A stretch of DNA of 35,130 nt from an uncultured Lamprocystis sp. (GTDB lineage: Bacteria; Pseudomonadota; Gammaproteobacteria; Chromatiales; Chromatiaceae), in assembly GCF_903933125.1 (NCBI RefSeq), contig NZ_CAIZIZ010000505.1:1-35130 (forward strand), in the 5' to 3' direction. The notes under the pieces were generated by a model, which made no database searches, was not told the DNA's origin, and saw only the letters and a list, made by a program, of their open reading frames with translations. How positions within the stretch are numbered: position 1 is the first letter of the stretch; every line of letters starts with the position of its first letter. The translations under genes and the position numbers were made by a program. Positions 7,965 through 16,831 of the stretch are shown piece by piece.

Positions 7965-8822
7965 ATGGCGCTGATCGACACTCAGACTTTCCCATTAACC
8001 AAGCAACGACTGATTACCGCCTTAGCCTTTATTCCGAACGAACCAGACGTCTTTAGCTCAAGCAACATGCGCAAGACAAGGGTGGCGTTCATATCAGGGA
8101 AGAATGTCTTGTCTTCGATCCGCGGATGGCTGCTCGCAGCAAGTGTTATCACTAATGACCGATCCCAGTATTATTTAACTGATTACGGAAAACGACTTTT
8201 CGCAAACGATTCAAGAATGGAGAAGGCTGCCTCCTGGTGGAGCTTCCATCTTAGCATTTGCTTCTCCGAGCGCTGTGAACCTTACAGAGCGCTTTTTTAT
8301 GTCGTCGGGGAGAGTGGAGGCTATGTGATTCAGGACGATACCTTGATCTCAAAAATTGCCGCCATCCTTGATGACCATTCAGGGCTCGGCGCTGCAAACG
8401 CTTCCATAGAAACAAATCTGTCCGGTGTGCTCAAAATGTTTATGGGCGACAGCCCACTCTCTGACCTCGGGCTTTTCGATATACTCGAAGAGGACAACAA
8501 GCGGCGATTGCGATTAGCAGAACCTAGTGTACCCGATCAGGCAATTGTTCACGCGCTTGCCCTCGCTCGCCAAAAACATTTCCCAACGCGTGTGACTGTG
8601 CACTTCTCGGAGCTTATAGAGCTTGGCTTTCACCACTTTCTCTGCTTGCCTCTCAGCACCCTACGCAAGCGCCTCCGTGAGCTTTGCAAGTCATCGGTAT
8701 GGCAGCAACATTTAGAGTTTCTCGAAGGGCAGGATCTGGACTCCATTCGTTTTGGGGATCGACTGAACGCTAACCAGACGCTGCTCAATCTGTTGCAAGA
8801 ATCCGAAGACACTTGGATCTGA
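7965..8822 (+). CDS. DUF4007 family-like protein (copy 2)
   Basis: 285 residues. SGKNVLSSIRGWLL (about 44-57) aligns with VGKNMVVAIHYWLQ of the first DUF4007 protein. The following YYLTDYGKRLFANDS aligns with CPTALGQAVFAEDG, and the region reads like a winged helix (Y-x-LT-x-x-G-x-x-LF). I therefore call it a divergent DUF4007 paralogue, although overall identity is low. ATG 7965 is preferred because GGAG lies 10 bases upstream; an upstream TTG at 7956 is too close to that site. It follows the sulfurtransferase gene after 59 bases and shares its low GC and its use of codons such as ATA and AGA, so these two genes probably have a common origin distinct from the rest of the operon. Its stop overlaps or abuts the next gene. 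Confidence 0.7.
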   Translation: MALIDTQTFPLTKQRLITALAFIPNEPDVFSSSNMRKTRVAFISGKNVLSSIRGWLLAASVITNDRSQYYLTDYGKRLFANDSRMEKAASWWSFHLSICFSERCEPYRALFYVVGESGGYVIQDDTLISKIAAILDDHSGLGAANASIETNLSGVLKMFMGDSPLSDLGLFDILEEDNKRRLRLAEPSVPDQAIVHALALARQKHFPTRVTVHFSELIELGFHHFLCLPLSTLRKRLRELCKSSVWQQHLEFLEGQDLDSIRFGDRLNANQTLLNLLQESEDTWI

Positions 8823-8833
8823 TGGGGACAGAC

Positions 8834-9319
8834 ATGGACCGCAAGCAGCTCAATCTGGCGCTACAAGCCTTCTTCACCGCTTACCGCTCGGCGCGCTATC
8901 AGGGAATAGTCATCACCGTACCATCGGAGTCCCATCTGGCGTTGTTGTGCGGCCAGATCGAGGCCATCCTCTTGGAACACGACATTTGGCAACAACCCGG
9001 CATGGGGTGTGCCCCTAACATTCCGTGTGGGAGGCGCGATTTCATGGACGCCGTCTTCCTGCCGCGACCGCGGGGCTTGGTCATCGTCTCCCCGATGGAA
9101 TGGATGATCGATTGGCCTGAACAGGATCAGGCCACCCTGTGGACCGGCATCGCGGACGCCTTCGGTCGACACGACATCCTGGGTTTGAGCGTTGCAACGC
9201 GCTCCGTGACCGCACAGTTGCGCGTGAGCCTTGCGGAACATGGCTTGCCCGGGGTTCCGGTCTCGGTATGGCTGTCGCGTCACCAACCGCTCGATCTCTT
9301 GGAAGGGGTACTGGCATGA
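8834..9319 (+). CDS. Small uncharacterised BREX-operon protein
   Basis: 161 residues, not recognised. There are no membrane segments or signal peptide. The middle segment RGLVIVSPMEWMIDWPEQDQ followed by a helix and GRHDILGLSVAT looks like a Walker-B-type beta strand plus sensor strand of a P-loop fold, but no GxxxxGK[ST] is present. It could be a degenerate ATPase or a distant counterpart of the small BREX protein BrxF; this is speculation. ATG 8834 has GGGGA about 6 bases upstream. ATG 8822, within TGATG overlapping the previous stop, is an in-frame alternative adding four residues. Its stop overlaps the brxC start (ATGA), so it is coupled to brxC and probably acts with it. Confidence 0.7.
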   Translation: MDRKQLNLALQAFFTAYRSARYQGIVITVPSESHLALLCGQIEAILLEHDIWQQPGMGCAPNIPCGRRDFMDAVFLPRPRGLVIVSPMEWMIDWPEQDQATLWTGIADAFGRHDILGLSVATRSVTAQLRVSLAEHGLPGVPVSVWLSRHQPLDLLEGVLA

Positions 9320-12300
9320 CCAGGCTATGTGATCTCGTGACGATTGACGGGACGCGCCGCAGCGCGGCCATACGACTGGACGACGGACTTTACGCGTGCG
9401 CCCCGGCATTGGTTGAGGCATTTACTCCCACCCGGTCATCGGTTGCAATCCTGACTCACTTGCAGAAGGCCGTCCTGCAAAACGCCCCCCAACAAAGCCG
9501 CGCCATGATCTGGCACGGGGTCTATGGCTCCGGCAAGAGCCACTTAGGCGTGTTGGTGGGTGAGTTGCTGCGTCATGGTATCGGCACCAGCGCCATGCAG
9601 GGATTTTTGGATCGCCTCAATAATCAGGGAGAGTCCCGACTGTGCGACGCGCTGAAGACCACCTTCCATGCATCAGACGACCAGGATGCCCGGCCCTATC
9701 TCGTGGTGCCACTTTATGGATCTCCTGCACCAACGTTGCAGAACGCCCTGCTTGAGGGGCTGTATCGCGCACTACGTGATACGGACGGGCTCGATCCACA
9801 GACGATCATTCCGAAGACCGAATTCGCGGCGGCACTGGACCGACTTTCCGTCATCCTCGAGCACGAGCCGGACTATCGTTCCAAGCCATTATCACATTGG
9901 CAGATTCACAGTGCGGCGTTCAACCTGGAGGAATTGAAGACACAGCTTGATGGATTTGTCCCTGAAGCGCTGGAAGCCTTCAAGGACTGGCACCCCAAGG
10001 TCTCGGCGGGGCATCGATTCGATCCGCAGGCATTGGGCGGCATGGGTGTGGCTGATGCCTTCCGCGAGGCCGGCGCGGCACTGGCCCAGAACCATGGGTA
10101 CAACGGCATCGCAATCATTTGGGACGAGTTCGGTTACGCCCTGGAAAATTTGCTCAATCAGCATCAGCGCAATCCAGTTGCGGAAATTTTTGGCCTTCAG
10201 AATTTTGTCGAAACCGCCTGCGCCCCATCCAGGGGTCACACCTTGTTTATGGCTCTGACACACAGATCCTTACGCGAGTATGGCACCATCACTCAGGCCA
10301 GCGACGATGTGAAGAATCGTCTGGAGACGATCGAGGGCCGCTTTGGCGGGTTCCCTGTCGCACTCAAGAGTTCAGAGACCGAAGGCTATCATCTGCTTAG
10401 TGCCATGGTCGCACCGACCGAAGCGGGCGCAGTTCTGTTGGGGCAGGCGCGGCCCCGTGCCGAATGCCTTGCCCAAGTGTGCGCGAAGATGCCTTTATTT
10501 ACGAGTCTGGCCGCCGAGCTTCAGGATATCGTGACGGGCTGCTATCCATTGCATCCCGTGACCGCCGCCGGCCTATTCGCCATCGCAGCCCATGGTGTCT
10601 ATGCCCAAGCGAACCGTACGGTCTTCACCTTCTTCCAAAACCTGGAAGCGATTACTGCCGGCGCTTGTTTAGAGCGCGCCGCGACGGCGGATGCGCTGTA
10701 TGGGGCAGAGTTGATTCGCTTGCCGGAACTACTCATGGTTTATCGTAAGGAGGTCTTTGAAGAATATCCGGGTCTCGCGGATGCGTATAAACACGCGGCC
10801 GCCACTGTTGTACAGGGGTTTCCTGAGCCGCGACGTCCCAAGTACGATATTCTGGGCGTGCTGTTGCTTGCACGCGTGCTCGGCGAGCAGTTCCAGCCAA
10901 CGGACAGCTTTCTCGCTGCCGCGCTGTACGACGCCGAGACAGCACCTTTGGCGCTCATGCAGGATCTGGAGGCCCTGCACCGGGCGGGCTTGATTTGGCC
11001 ACGGGAGACGGACATCCGGGTTTGGGAGTTGGAGTCGGAAAGCGGTACTCAGATCGAGCCGCTGATTGCGGAAGGGCTGGCGCAACTGCAGTCACGCACT
11101 ATCACCGGCTATTTCCAATACCACCCCGACCTTTTGCAAGATCTGTTACCACAGTGCAGGACTCATGATCTCGATCCCTCTCCAGCCGGGATCGTACGAT
11201 CATTCGAGGTCCGCCTGCTCCCGGACGACCTGACGGATAGGGTGGCGCCCACGCCTAAAGATGAACGTATTTCGGCGTTGATCCTGTTATTGATGCTGAC
11301 AGACGAGCGGCAGGCCGACCAGGCCATCGCTCACTGCGATGCGATGCAAGCGCCGCGTACCATGACCTACGTCTGGATCCCCCGCCGTGGTCTGCGGGAT
11401 TTGATCGAGCCGCTGCGCCGCTACATTGTCATCGCGGGGCTGTTGAAGCAGCAGGCGGCGGGGGAAGGACTGTCGCGTCGGCTACGAAATGAATGGGACA
11501 AGATCCGTAGGCTCCTGCGCACTGTGATCAATGAACGGCTCGGGCGGGTCGCGTTGGAGCGCGGCGATGTGACCATCAAGCGCCTTGGCGACTCGGATGA
11601 GCAGGTCAGCGTGACCAGCTGGCACGCATTCACCGATTATCTGGAAGTTCGGGTGCAGGCTTTGTATCCCAAGGAGATTATGGTGCGGACGATGAACGTC
11701 AATCGTCTGTACAGCCCGGATGAGCGCAAGATCACGCGGATCGAGAATTTGCTGCGCAACATTCTTCACTTCGATGACCTTCCACCGGATTTACGCAATG
11801 ACCTCTTCGGCGAAGGCGTCGGCAGTGAGGCCGCTGCGTTGATCGACGGCACATTGGGGGTCTACAGCAACGGACTCCTGATCGAGCGCGGCGATGGCTG
11901 GGGTCTGAAAGCACCGGATGAGGCCGTAGGCCCAGTGGGTGAGCTGTTGCGTCTGATCCGCGATACGGTGCTAGACAAGCGGCGCAAGTCTTGTGAGATC
12001 GCCGACTTACGGGCGACGCTGATCGCGCCGCCCTTCGGCCTGCCTGTCATGGTGATGCCGGTATTCACCGCGGTCGCCATCCGCAAAGACGCGGGGCGCT
12101 TGAAGTGGGTCAACCGGACGGGAGCCTTCGAGTCCTTACTCTGGGACGCCTTCAGCGCCGGCACGGCGATGAAGTTGCGCTTTGATACGTTCACACCGAA
12201 GCAGCGCGAAGTCTTGGATGCCTTGAGCGACCTACTACGATTGCCGTTATCGGCCGCGCGCGATCCGGACGAGAAGGGGCACGGTGCGGTCTCCGGCCTG

Positions 12301-13011
12301 CGCTCTTATTACGCCGATCTGCCCGAGGCGGTCAAAGGGTCTGCGAAGCTATCCGGCGCTGCACGCGATCTCTTTCAGGTTCTCAGGAAGCCTGGACTGG
12401 ACGCCCAGGATGTGGCTAACGCGCTGGTCGACTTAAGCAAAGGCGCGGTGGATGGGGAGCAGATTCGCGCGAAACTGCGCGAGCTGTTCGATGCCATCGC
12501 GTCCATCACGGACGAGCGTGCGGCGGCGGTGCATCAGGTCATCACAACCGCGCTGAGCGAACAGGACAAAAAACAACGCATCATCGGATCACTCCGGAAA
12601 CAGGAACGACACAAGTTGATCGAAGCGCTGGAGCGCGTCGAATCGGGCGCAGCGGAAGCCTTGTCCGCGGTAGCCCAGAGCATGATCGGCAAGGCGTTGG
12701 ATCAATGCAGCGACATTGAAGTTGGAAGCCTGAAAAGCGACCTGCAACGGCTGCTTGAAGAGGCGGCAACGCCTGAGCCCGTGCGTCTACCTGATCTGCC
12801 TGTGCCCGACCGCGTAGCGACGCCAAAGGCCACCATCTACTCACCACCGGTGATCCCCGGCCCGAGCACCGAAGAGGAGTTCAGGCAAGAGCTGGCCGCA
12901 CTGATCGACCGTTACCTGGTCGCACTGGATGCCAAGAAGCTGGCCGCGCTCCTTACCGGGCAGATGGAAACGCTTGGCAGCCCCGCTGCTGCTGCCAGCC
13001 ACAGGAGCTAG
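9316..13011 (+). CDS. brxC: BrxC/PglY-like P-loop ATPase (copy 2)
   Basis: 1231 residues, the usual size for BrxC/PglY. Walker A GVYGSGKSH is at about 68-76, in the form typical of the family, and Walker B IAIIWDEF at about 265-272. THRSLREYG follows, then GCYPLHPVTAAGL at about 408-420 with ANRTVFTFF, both shared with the ATPase at 3717-7121. The C-terminal third is helical and charged. An upstream extension of the frame exists, but ATG 9316 overlaps the previous stop and matches the expected N-terminus. BrxC ATPases form the assembly hub of BREX complexes; in type 4 systems it is expected to work with PglZ and BrxL. GC is intermediate between the AT-richer middle genes and the GC-rich ends of the operon. 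Confidence 0.85.
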   Translation: MTRLCDLVTIDGTRRSAAIRLDDGLYACAPALVEAFTPTRSSVAILTHLQKAVLQNAPQQSRAMIWHGVYGSGKSHLGVLVGELLRHGIGTSAMQGFLDRLNNQGESRLCDALKTTFHASDDQDARPYLVVPLYGSPAPTLQNALLEGLYRALRDTDGLDPQTIIPKTEFAAALDRLSVILEHEPDYRSKPLSHWQIHSAAFNLEELKTQLDGFVPEALEAFKDWHPKVSAGHRFDPQALGGMGVADAFREAGAALAQNHGYNGIAIIWDEFGYALENLLNQHQRNPVAEIFGLQNFVETACAPSRGHTLFMALTHRSLREYGTITQASDDVKNRLETIEGRFGGFPVALKSSETEGYHLLSAMVAPTEAGAVLLGQARPRAECLAQVCAKMPLFTSLAAELQDIVTGCYPLHPVTAAGLFAIAAHGVYAQANRTVFTFFQNLEAITAGACLERAATADALYGAELIRLPELLMVYRKEVFEEYPGLADAYKHAAATVVQGFPEPRRPKYDILGVLLLARVLGEQFQPTDSFLAAALYDAETAPLALMQDLEALHRAGLIWPRETDIRVWELESESGTQIEPLIAEGLAQLQSRTITGYFQYHPDLLQDLLPQCRTHDLDPSPAGIVRSFEVRLLPDDLTDRVAPTPKDERISALILLLMLTDERQADQAIAHCDAMQAPRTMTYVWIPRRGLRDLIEPLRRYIVIAGLLKQQAAGEGLSRRLRNEWDKIRRLLRTVINERLGRVALERGDVTIKRLGDSDEQVSVTSWHAFTDYLEVRVQALYPKEIMVRTMNVNRLYSPDERKITRIENLLRNILHFDDLPPDLRNDLFGEGVGSEAAALIDGTLGVYSNGLLIERGDGWGLKAPDEAVGPVGELLRLIRDTVLDKRRKSCEIADLRATLIAPPFGLPVMVMPVFTAVAIRKDAGRLKWVNRTGAFESLLWDAFSAGTAMKLRFDTFTPKQREVLDALSDLLRLPLSAARDPDEKGHGAVSGLRSYYADLPEAVKGSAKLSGAARDLFQVLRKPGLDAQDVANALVDLSKGAVDGEQIRAKLRELFDAIASITDERAAAVHQVITTALSEQDKKQRIIGSLRKQERHKLIEALERVESGAAEALSAVAQSMIGKALDQCSDIEVGSLKSDLQRLLEEAATPEPVRLPDLPVPDRVATPKATIYSPPVIPGPSTEEEFRQELAALIDRYLVALDAKKLAALLTGQMETLGSPAAAASHRS

Positions 13012-13013
13012 GC

Positions 13014-15350
13014 GTGTCCATGGCCGTACGCATCATGGTCGATGATCTGGGCCTCTGCCAGGCCGAGGACGCCGAAGCCGTCTTGTCCCCGGAGGTGGCC
13101 GCGCTCCACGCCGTCCGGGAGCGTATCCGCCATCGTCTGCGCGCCCCTGAGCCCACACCCTTGGTCCTGCGCATGTCATCGGCGATCTTCCGGCGCTTCG
13201 CGGACCTGGAAGGACAACCGGGGCTGGTGGTCCAGCGCCTCTCGCCCCGGCGTGCCCTGCGCGAGCGGTTGGGCTGCCCGCTGCCCCCATGGCTGGGCGA
13301 CGAACTGATCGCCTTGCTCGGAGCGTTTCCCGAAGACCGCCGGGCAGCGGGCGCGGAGACCGACCCCACGGACCGGGTCCTGATGCTCATCAACTTGGCC
13401 CAGGCGCAAGCCCCCGACACGGCGTCCATACTCGGCGCCCTGTCCCAACAGGCGCCCGAGATGAATGCCTTACTGGCTGTCCCGCAGGTGCGGCAACGGC
13501 TCCAGGAACGGTTCGAGTCGACTGGGATCGCTGCTGCGACGGAACTGCTGGCCCTGTTTGTGGATGGTCCGCCAACGCCCAGGGAGGCGTATCGCGTCCT
13601 CGCTCTGGCGGTGGTGCGCGAGCGCCTGGACGAGCTGATCGCTCGCGATGGTTTGTCCGCGGAATCTGCTCTGCCGCCGCGCCTTTGCTCTCGCAATCTG
13701 GTGCGCCAACTACCCCGGTTACCGGTCGCGGAGTCGGACGCGGCGCCTTATCCGGACCTGGTACGGCGCCTATTGCTTCAGGCCGAACGCAGGACCCACG
13801 ATGGGCTCCCGGTCCAGTCACTCGCCGACTATGTGGTGGCGGATTGGCCGGGGCTGTGCGAGTGTCTCCAGGCACTGTTCGAGCAAAACCCAGGGATCGC
13901 CAGTGCGCCCTTGGTCCTGGCGCTCAGCGACCCCCTGATCAATCACACCGGAGTCCTCGCCAGGGACCTGGCCGTGCGTATGCAGGAGTATCTGGCCCAT
14001 GCCCATTGCGACCCGCTGCCGCGCGATGCCTCGGTGAACGAGGTCATGCGCTGGAGCGAACGCTATTTCCGGTATGCGATCGGCACCTTCGAACGTCATG
14101 CGGAACCCGACGCAGCGGTCGGTGTCAGTTTCGCCCGCTGGGTGACGGAAGAACAAACGCGCATCATCCAGTCTGAACACGACTGGCGGGTGGTCGCACG
14201 CACGGTGGAACAGGAACTGGCCGGCGGGAACCTGGTGATTCTCTGTGTTATCGACGCCTTAGGCGCCATCCATACGGACCTGGTGGAGTTGGAGTTGCGG
14301 CAACGGCTGGCGGATCAGGCCGCACCGGTTATCAAGACGCTCTTCGCCCCCCTGCCCACGATCACCGAGGTGGGTAAGATCGGGGTCTTGACCGGATGGG
14401 ATAGGGCCAGCTCAACGGCGGATTATGAAAGGGCACTGCGCGAGCGTTTCGCGGACCAGCTTGCCGCGCCCGAGTCGTTACAGATCGTCAAGAGTTGGAA
14501 AGACTTCCACGAAGCGCTGCGGCCGGGAACTCGACTCCTGGTGTGTCTGGACAATCGGGTGGACGACGACCTCCATCAATGCACGGAATTTCGTCTGCAT
14601 CGCGAGCGGGTGCGTACGGTTGCCGCGCAACTCGCCGGGCTGATCGTCGATTGGCAACTCGACGCCGCGCGCTTCGGTCTGAAGGCGACCATCATGATCA
14701 CGGCCGATCATGGCGCGACCAAGGTCTCGCACAGCCGTCAGCCACTGCCCGGCACCACCCCGGTTGAACGCCGTTTGCTTCAGGTCGCCGCGGCGCCTGA
14801 GTCCGTTCCGGCTGGATTCGCCTACGTTGGGGCGGACACTGCGGGTGGCGGCTGGCTAATCCCGCATGAGCGGGTTGCGTTCGGATCGACCGCGACCCTG
14901 CTGCATGGGGGGCTGACCCCCGAGGAGGTGTTGATCCCCTTTATCCTGATCACTCGGGACGGCGCGGGGTCTGCGGTGGCGCTACGTCTGTCGGCAGCCG
15001 AGTCGCGTTGCCACGCGGCAACCAAGGGCTGGCACGCGACCCTCTGTCTTGAAAATTCGACGAATGACAGCTTCTTCAATCTGAAGGTCGTCGCCCGTCC
15101 ACCCTTTGCCGGAGAGGGTCAGTTGATCGCCCGTCTCGGTTCCTACGAAACGCTACCGGAGATCATCCTCAAGCTCACGTCGACTGTCGAGCAGCAGGGC
15201 AAGACGCAAGTACCCTTCGAACTGCGCTACCAAACCGGGAGTCAGGCGTCCTATGAGCACTTGTCGTTCCACCTGGATTTAGACCTCGGCGTGCACCTGA
15301 TCGAACACACCGCTGCCGCCCGCGAGTTCGACAATTTCTTCGATCTCTGA
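13014..15350 (+). CDS. pglZ: PglZ-domain BREX phosphatase-like protein
   Basis: 778 residues. The alkaline-phosphatase-superfamily PglZ domain occupies roughly 405-650. VIDALGAIHTDL contains the metal-binding D414, PTITEVGKIGVLTG lies near 447-460, TADHGATK has D565 and H566, and LLHGGLTPEEVLIPF has H631. The usual DALR-Y-D form of the first motif is DALGAI here, so one conserved arginine is replaced. The 400-residue N-terminal part is helical and BREX-specific. GTG 13014 is chosen because AGGAG is 6 bases upstream; it begins 2 bases after the brxC stop. PglZ is present in every BREX type, is required for modification and defence, and its true substrate is unsettled. Confidence 0.92.
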   Translation: MSMAVRIMVDDLGLCQAEDAEAVLSPEVAALHAVRERIRHRLRAPEPTPLVLRMSSAIFRRFADLEGQPGLVVQRLSPRRALRERLGCPLPPWLGDELIALLGAFPEDRRAAGAETDPTDRVLMLINLAQAQAPDTASILGALSQQAPEMNALLAVPQVRQRLQERFESTGIAAATELLALFVDGPPTPREAYRVLALAVVRERLDELIARDGLSAESALPPRLCSRNLVRQLPRLPVAESDAAPYPDLVRRLLLQAERRTHDGLPVQSLADYVVADWPGLCECLQALFEQNPGIASAPLVLALSDPLINHTGVLARDLAVRMQEYLAHAHCDPLPRDASVNEVMRWSERYFRYAIGTFERHAEPDAAVGVSFARWVTEEQTRIIQSEHDWRVVARTVEQELAGGNLVILCVIDALGAIHTDLVELELRQRLADQAAPVIKTLFAPLPTITEVGKIGVLTGWDRASSTADYERALRERFADQLAAPESLQIVKSWKDFHEALRPGTRLLVCLDNRVDDDLHQCTEFRLHRERVRTVAAQLAGLIVDWQLDAARFGLKATIMITADHGATKVSHSRQPLPGTTPVERRLLQVAAAPESVPAGFAYVGADTAGGGWLIPHERVAFGSTATLLHGGLTPEEVLIPFILITRDGAGSAVALRLSAAESRCHAATKGWHATLCLENSTNDSFFNLKVVARPPFAGEGQLIARLGSYETLPEIILKLTSTVEQQGKTQVPFELRYQTGSQASYEHLSFHLDLDLGVHLIEHTAAAREFDNFFDL

Positions 15351-15418
15351 ACTCATGATCGAGACTGGAGTTTTACTGGCGACTGGCGTTATCAGGGTGA
15401 CATCAAGAGTGAGTGACT

Positions 15419-16831
15419 ATGGCGATTATCACTGATCTGGACTTTAAGATTGTCGAACTTCTCGGCGATCTGACGATCGACAAGGAGCGGGTACGTAATC
15501 TCCACATTCGCGAGGCACGGACCGTGACGACGTTCGTCGAGGAGTGGCTGGTATCACGTTATGAACGGCCGGACAAGAAAGACGACGCGGTCTATCAGGA
15601 AATCACGGCTTTCATGACCCAACACCTGCCCACCAAGACCGAAAAAGAGGGCCTCAAGAATCGGATCGTCAATGGTGACTCAGTGGTCGTTCTCGATCGC
15701 TTCACCGTGCGCGTCGATGTGTCCAAGGGTAAGCGCTTGGTCAGCATCCCCTGTCTAGACGAGAGTCGGGCCGAGGCCAGCAATGTCCTCTTAGATGAGC
15801 ATCCCGGCCTTCTGAGCGGAGGCCAGTGGGGAGCCGGTCGACTCGCACTGCGATCGGACGGCAAAGACCGCAACGTGATCGAGTTGATCGAGTTTCGACC
15901 TATGCAATCCGGTCAGGTCCGCTTGCAGGCCCTGATCGATGCCCGCCAAGGATTCGATACCGAAGAATGGCTGAGAGTGCTGATTCGCACCATGGGCTAT
16001 GAGCCTGAAGCCTATAGCGAGAACCAGCGGCGGAACCTCGTTCTGCGGCTGCTACCCTTGGTGCAAAAGAACTTGAACATGATGGAACTGGCACCTAAGG
16101 GAACCGGTAAGTCATTCGTTTTTTCTAATCTGAGTCGCCACGTCTGGCTCAACAGCGGCGGGGCCTTGACCCGAGCGCAACTGTTCAAGAACCTGAGTAC
16201 GCGGGAGGAGGGTTTGCTCGCCCGCTTTGACCTACTGGTTTTGGATGAGGGTCAGTCCATCGAGTTCAAGGGGGAGAGCGACATCCATGCTAAGTTCAAG
16301 GATTACCTGGAGTCCGGCCATTACACGATCGGCCATGATAAGATTACCAGCGAGTGCGGCTTGATGGTCCTGGCAAATATCGAGTTGGACTACCGCGGAT
16401 TGCCAACGCGGCCTGATTTCATACGCCAGTTGCCCGAGATGTTCCATGACGACGCGCTGCTCGACCGCTTTCACGGTATCGTGGCCGGGTGGAAGATTCC
16501 ACGCATCACCAACGCCCATTTCGCCCAGGGGCCGGGCATCAAGGCTGATGTCTTCGGCGAGTATGCGCACCAGATCCGTACCGCCAGTTCAGCGATTTTT
16601 CCCTATGGCCAGGTGCCGTCGCTGCAAGGCGACACCCGTGACTCCAAGGCCATTGAGCGGTTAGCGCGGGCGTTGTCACGGCTGTTCATGCTGAATCCGG
16701 AGCACTCCGATTACGATGACTACGTTCTCAAGCCCGCTATCGGACTGCGCGAGCGCGTCAGAACCCAGCTTGCGGCGTTGAATCCAAGTGAGTTCTCACC
16801 GCAGGTCAAGATCGAGGTCGCCGATCATTGA
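15419..16831 (+). CDS. brxL: BrxL, short form lacking the Lon protease domain
   Basis: 470 residues. The Walker A motif APKGTGKSF is at 225-233 and the Walker B segment LLVLDEGQ has D276 and E277, in the AAA+ arrangement of BrxL. An N-terminal region of about 200 residues precedes it. Long BrxL proteins of type 1 systems are close to 700 residues with a C-terminal Lon-like domain; this one ends at VKIEVADH with no Ser-Lys protease region, matching the short BrxL subfamily. BrxL forms ring complexes that act on DNA and is needed for phage restriction in some BREX systems. ATG 15419 is preferred; GTG 15413, two codons upstream, is an in-frame alternative. It lies 68 bases after pglZ and is the last gene of the operon. 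No strong terminator follows. Confidence 0.88.
   Translation: MAIITDLDFKIVELLGDLTIDKERVRNLHIREARTVTTFVEEWLVSRYERPDKKDDAVYQEITAFMTQHLPTKTEKEGLKNRIVNGDSVVVLDRFTVRVDVSKGKRLVSIPCLDESRAEASNVLLDEHPGLLSGGQWGAGRLALRSDGKDRNVIELIEFRPMQSGQVRLQALIDARQGFDTEEWLRVLIRTMGYEPEAYSENQRRNLVLRLLPLVQKNLNMMELAPKGTGKSFVFSNLSRHVWLNSGGALTRAQLFKNLSTREEGLLARFDLLVLDEGQSIEFKGESDIHAKFKDYLESGHYTIGHDKITSECGLMVLANIELDYRGLPTRPDFIRQLPEMFHDDALLDRFHGIVAGWKIPRITNAHFAQGPGIKADVFGEYAHQIRTASSAIFPYGQVPSLQGDTRDSKAIERLARALSRLFMLNPEHSDYDDYVLKPAIGLRERVRTQLAALNPSEFSPQVKIEVADH

Noticed and set aside
2767-16831. Search for a PglX-type adenine methylase, DndB/D/E or BrxA/B within the operon
   Set aside because: No N6-adenine methylase motif (NPPY/DPPY with FxGxG) or proteins resembling DndB/D/E or BrxA/B were seen in any gene of the operon, so standard BREX type 1 and complete Dnd systems are excluded for this locus.
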